NCBI GenBank assembly: GCA_922989275.2
Contig: OV277864.1
Span: forward strand, 49,537,550 to 49,601,549
Origin: Gari tellinella
Lineage: Eukaryota; Mollusca; Bivalvia; Cardiida; Psammobiidae
Direction: 5' to 3'
Length of the DNA: 64,000 nucleotides
Part shown: piece by piece, positions 62,008-64,000 of the stretch
Layout: each line of letters opens with the position of its first letter
How positions within the stretch are numbered: the first letter of the stretch is position 1
The notes under the pieces: generated by a model
The model's database searches: none
What the model was told of the DNA's origin: nothing
The model's input: the letters and a program-made list of their open reading frames with translations, nothing else
Position numbers and translations under genes: made by a program

Positions 62008-62353
62008 TACAGTGTTCCCTCTTTACAACTGCCCTCCGAACAACGATTCCCTCCTTACAGCGACGATTGTCATTGTTCCAAAAACACGACAGTGATGTCT
62101 AACATTTTTCACGTCTGCATTATCGTCTGCTTAAAATTATCGTTTGTTGTTTTTCTATAAGTCAACCATTGGATATTTTGAAAGAAACACTATAATGAAG
62201 AGTGTCAAACAGCTTGAATCACGACCAAACGCGGCGTCTGATCTGGATTCAAGCTGTTTGCAATTGTAAACCAATTTCCCTACCAATAACAACTCCCTCC
62301 GTACAACAATCTTTGTCTCCGATTTGGTGCTGTTATAGAGAGGGAGCACTGTA
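62008..62353 (+). mobile_element. Family E element
   Basis: TACAGTGTTCCCTCTTTACA to ATAGAGAGGGAGCACTGTA; core CAAACAGCTTGAATCACGAC, tip reduced. Confidence 0.75.
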
Positions 62354-62994
62354 CTTAACACAGATGCATCAAGGTGTTGTTCTACTTTCAGCACATAATA
62401 CAATGTAGATTTCGATATCTATCATTGTTGCAAGATAGATGTATATGTATCATATATATTTGTAGAAAATTATTATACCAATATCTTATGGAGCATAAAT
62501 TTCAATTAGATCTACATGTACTAGTATACTAAAACGACCTAAAAGAGAGTTCAATACTTATTATAGGCACATAGATTTAGAGCAGACATAAAATGATATA
62601 GTAATTTATAAAAATGCTCTTTTCTTCCCCTTAGATGTCGAAATATTAGAAAAGAGCAGTTTTACAAATAAATACGACTTTCATTCCCTATCTGGAATAT
62701 TGTTATATTTATTATAAAAATGATAGCTTGAATATGAAATAACAGTAAAACCCATATATATATCGACCAATAATTATGTCTATTATTTGGTGTTAAAGCG
62801 AGTGCATAGCTGGGGCAAGGTTATATCATACATATACATGTTTTGTCGCAATATATTCTGCATATATGTTTTATAATTTCTCATGGGTTTACGACCTTTT
62901 GGAATAAACAGAAATAGACGTGTCAAACTTGTCATTCTCGTCATACGTGCATCCGGCACGGTGCATCGACATACATTGGCCTGCTAACCGCAAC
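62354..62994. other. No recognisable feature
   Basis: AT-rich; a TATATATCGACC word near 62757 and no coding signal. Confidence 0.4.
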
Positions 62995-63156
62995 TACCTC
63001 TAACACTTTTAATGGAAAAATCCACTTTCCAGTTAAGTCTCGTCGAATTTGACTATTTATGGGGATTTTGTGTGTGATATATTGCAAATGACAAACAGTG
63101 CATAGGGCACACGTACTCTTCGACATGTTAATGCATAGTGTTTGCGATTAGTTTCT
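62995..63156 (-). repeat. Family B-related fragment
   Basis: CTACCTCTAACACTTTTAAT through GCAAATGACAAACAGTGCAT; the hairpin is deleted. Confidence 0.45.
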
Positions 63157-63157
63157 T

Positions 63158-63393
63158 TTAACCCTTTGAACACTAGTCCCGCATATAGGCGTCTTTTCAA
63201 ACAGTGTACATGTGAATAGTACACTTGTCCTGTGCAAACAGTGAAGGCCCAGATCAGAGCCCTCTGAACAGGATATTCACTGTTTGTCAGTAATGCCAAA
63301 ATTGACAAAAACAACTCTTAAAAGCCAGAAATGGACTAGACAAAAATCGAAAAAGGAATTGTCCATTTAAAGTTTCTGGGAGGAAAGAGTTAA
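63158..63393 (+). mobile_element. Family B element
   Basis: TTAACCCTTTGAACACTAG to GGGAGGAAAGAGTTAA; hairpin tip lost (AGATCAGAGCCCTCTGAACA). Confidence 0.75.
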
Positions 63394-63424
63394 ACGAGGT
63401 ATTATAATGTCTTATCTATGGTGC

Positions 63425-63811
63425 GATGCAGTGCTTCCTCTCTATTTACAAAAACTCCCAATGGAAAACAAAACTGTGTGTTGTTTGGAGGGAGTTGTTT
63501 TAATACTTTTTAGAGTGTTGAGCTCGACTTGGCTTACATTTGCAAACAGCTTGAAACAAGCACAGACGCCGCGCAACGCGGCTTCTGATCTTGATTCAAA
63601 CTGTTTGCCACTCGTCATTATGTGTGTGTTTTCTATCAAAGTGTCAAGTATGTAACTCTTTAGAAAATATAGTCGACGACAATTCTAAGCGGACGGTTTT
63701 GCGACAGTGAAAGGGCTAACCATAATTGTCTTGTTATAGGGGGACAGGAGCAAGCTTTGTCGTAAGGAGGGAACTGTGTTCAGAGGACCGTTGTAGGGAG
63801 GGAGCACTGTA
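63425..63811 (+). mobile_element. Family E element
   Basis: GATGCAGTGCTTCCTCTCTA to GTAGGGAGGGAGCACTGTA; core GCAAACAGCTTGAAACAAGC, tip CGCCGCGCAACGCGGC. Confidence 0.75.
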
Positions 63812-63845
63812 TACATTTGTAGACATATATTATGCAAATGCGTTG

Positions 63846-64000
63846 TACAGTGGAGAATCTGTTATTCTTTCCCGTTTAAACGCAAACGTACGCAAACGCA
63901 AAGCACTAAAACGTAGAAAAGAACAACTTTTGGACAATTCTGATATTTCATGTTTTTCTTGGTGGCAAACAGTTTGGAGCAAGATCAGACACCGGGTTAC
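63846..64000 (+). mobile_element. Family D element cut by the window end
   Basis: TACAGTGGAGAATCTG with the left hairpin arm GGCAAACAGTTTGGAGC; nearly identical to 49820-50069 up to the cut. Confidence 0.8.

Noticed and set aside
63057..63314. 85-codon minus-strand frame near the window end
   Set aside because: It lies inside two family B elements.

Overview
This is animal nuclear DNA, most likely from a bivalve mollusc. The evidence is split genes with GT-AG introns, low coding density, and a very dense load of small repeats. These include elements of the bivalve kind that begin TTAGCTCACC, hold 145-165 bp tandem cores, and end in a GGGCC...GGCCC hairpin followed by CTTGTT. I cannot name the species. 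Most of the 64 kb is mobile DNA; only three loci look like host genes.

Region 1 (about 1.8-18.8 kb, plus strand) holds galactose-1-phosphate uridylyltransferase (GALT). A complete nine-exon model of 355 codons plus stop can be read, and every intron phase agrees. The catalytic HPH motif is intact. Three of the four residues matching the metal-binding site of human and E. coli GALT are replaced. Intron 1 contains a near-perfect inverted repeat of about 1.7 kb. A truncated second copy of exon 6 lies in intron 5. All the long introns are packed with small hairpin elements.

Region 2 (about 19-45.9 kb) is a graveyard of mobile elements. It holds a Ty3-type gag remnant, a tandem array of a Harbinger (HARBI1-like) transposase exon, a CACTA transposase with one frameshift, scrambled PIF1-like helicase fragments, SWIM zinc-finger fragments, two uncharacterised broken element ORFs, and several pearl-like elements with long internal arrays.

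Region 3 (about 46-60.5 kb, minus strand) holds two tandem paralogues of a small secreted cysteine-rich protein. Each has a signal-peptide exon spliced in phase 0 to a cysteine exon. The intron of the second gene contains about 28 tandem copies, each about 92 bp, of the 3' splice site plus the first ~45 coding bases of its own cysteine exon. I regard this as the most unusual structure in the window.

Across the whole window at least ten families of 150-360 bp non-autonomous elements recur. Two types of end are seen: TTAA target sites with CCC/CTC inverted ends (piggyBac-like), and TA target sites with CAGT ends (pogo/mariner-like). The central hairpins are shared between these unrelated end types, so the elements look modular. 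Repeat boundaries are accurate to a few bases where ends are clear and approximate elsewhere.
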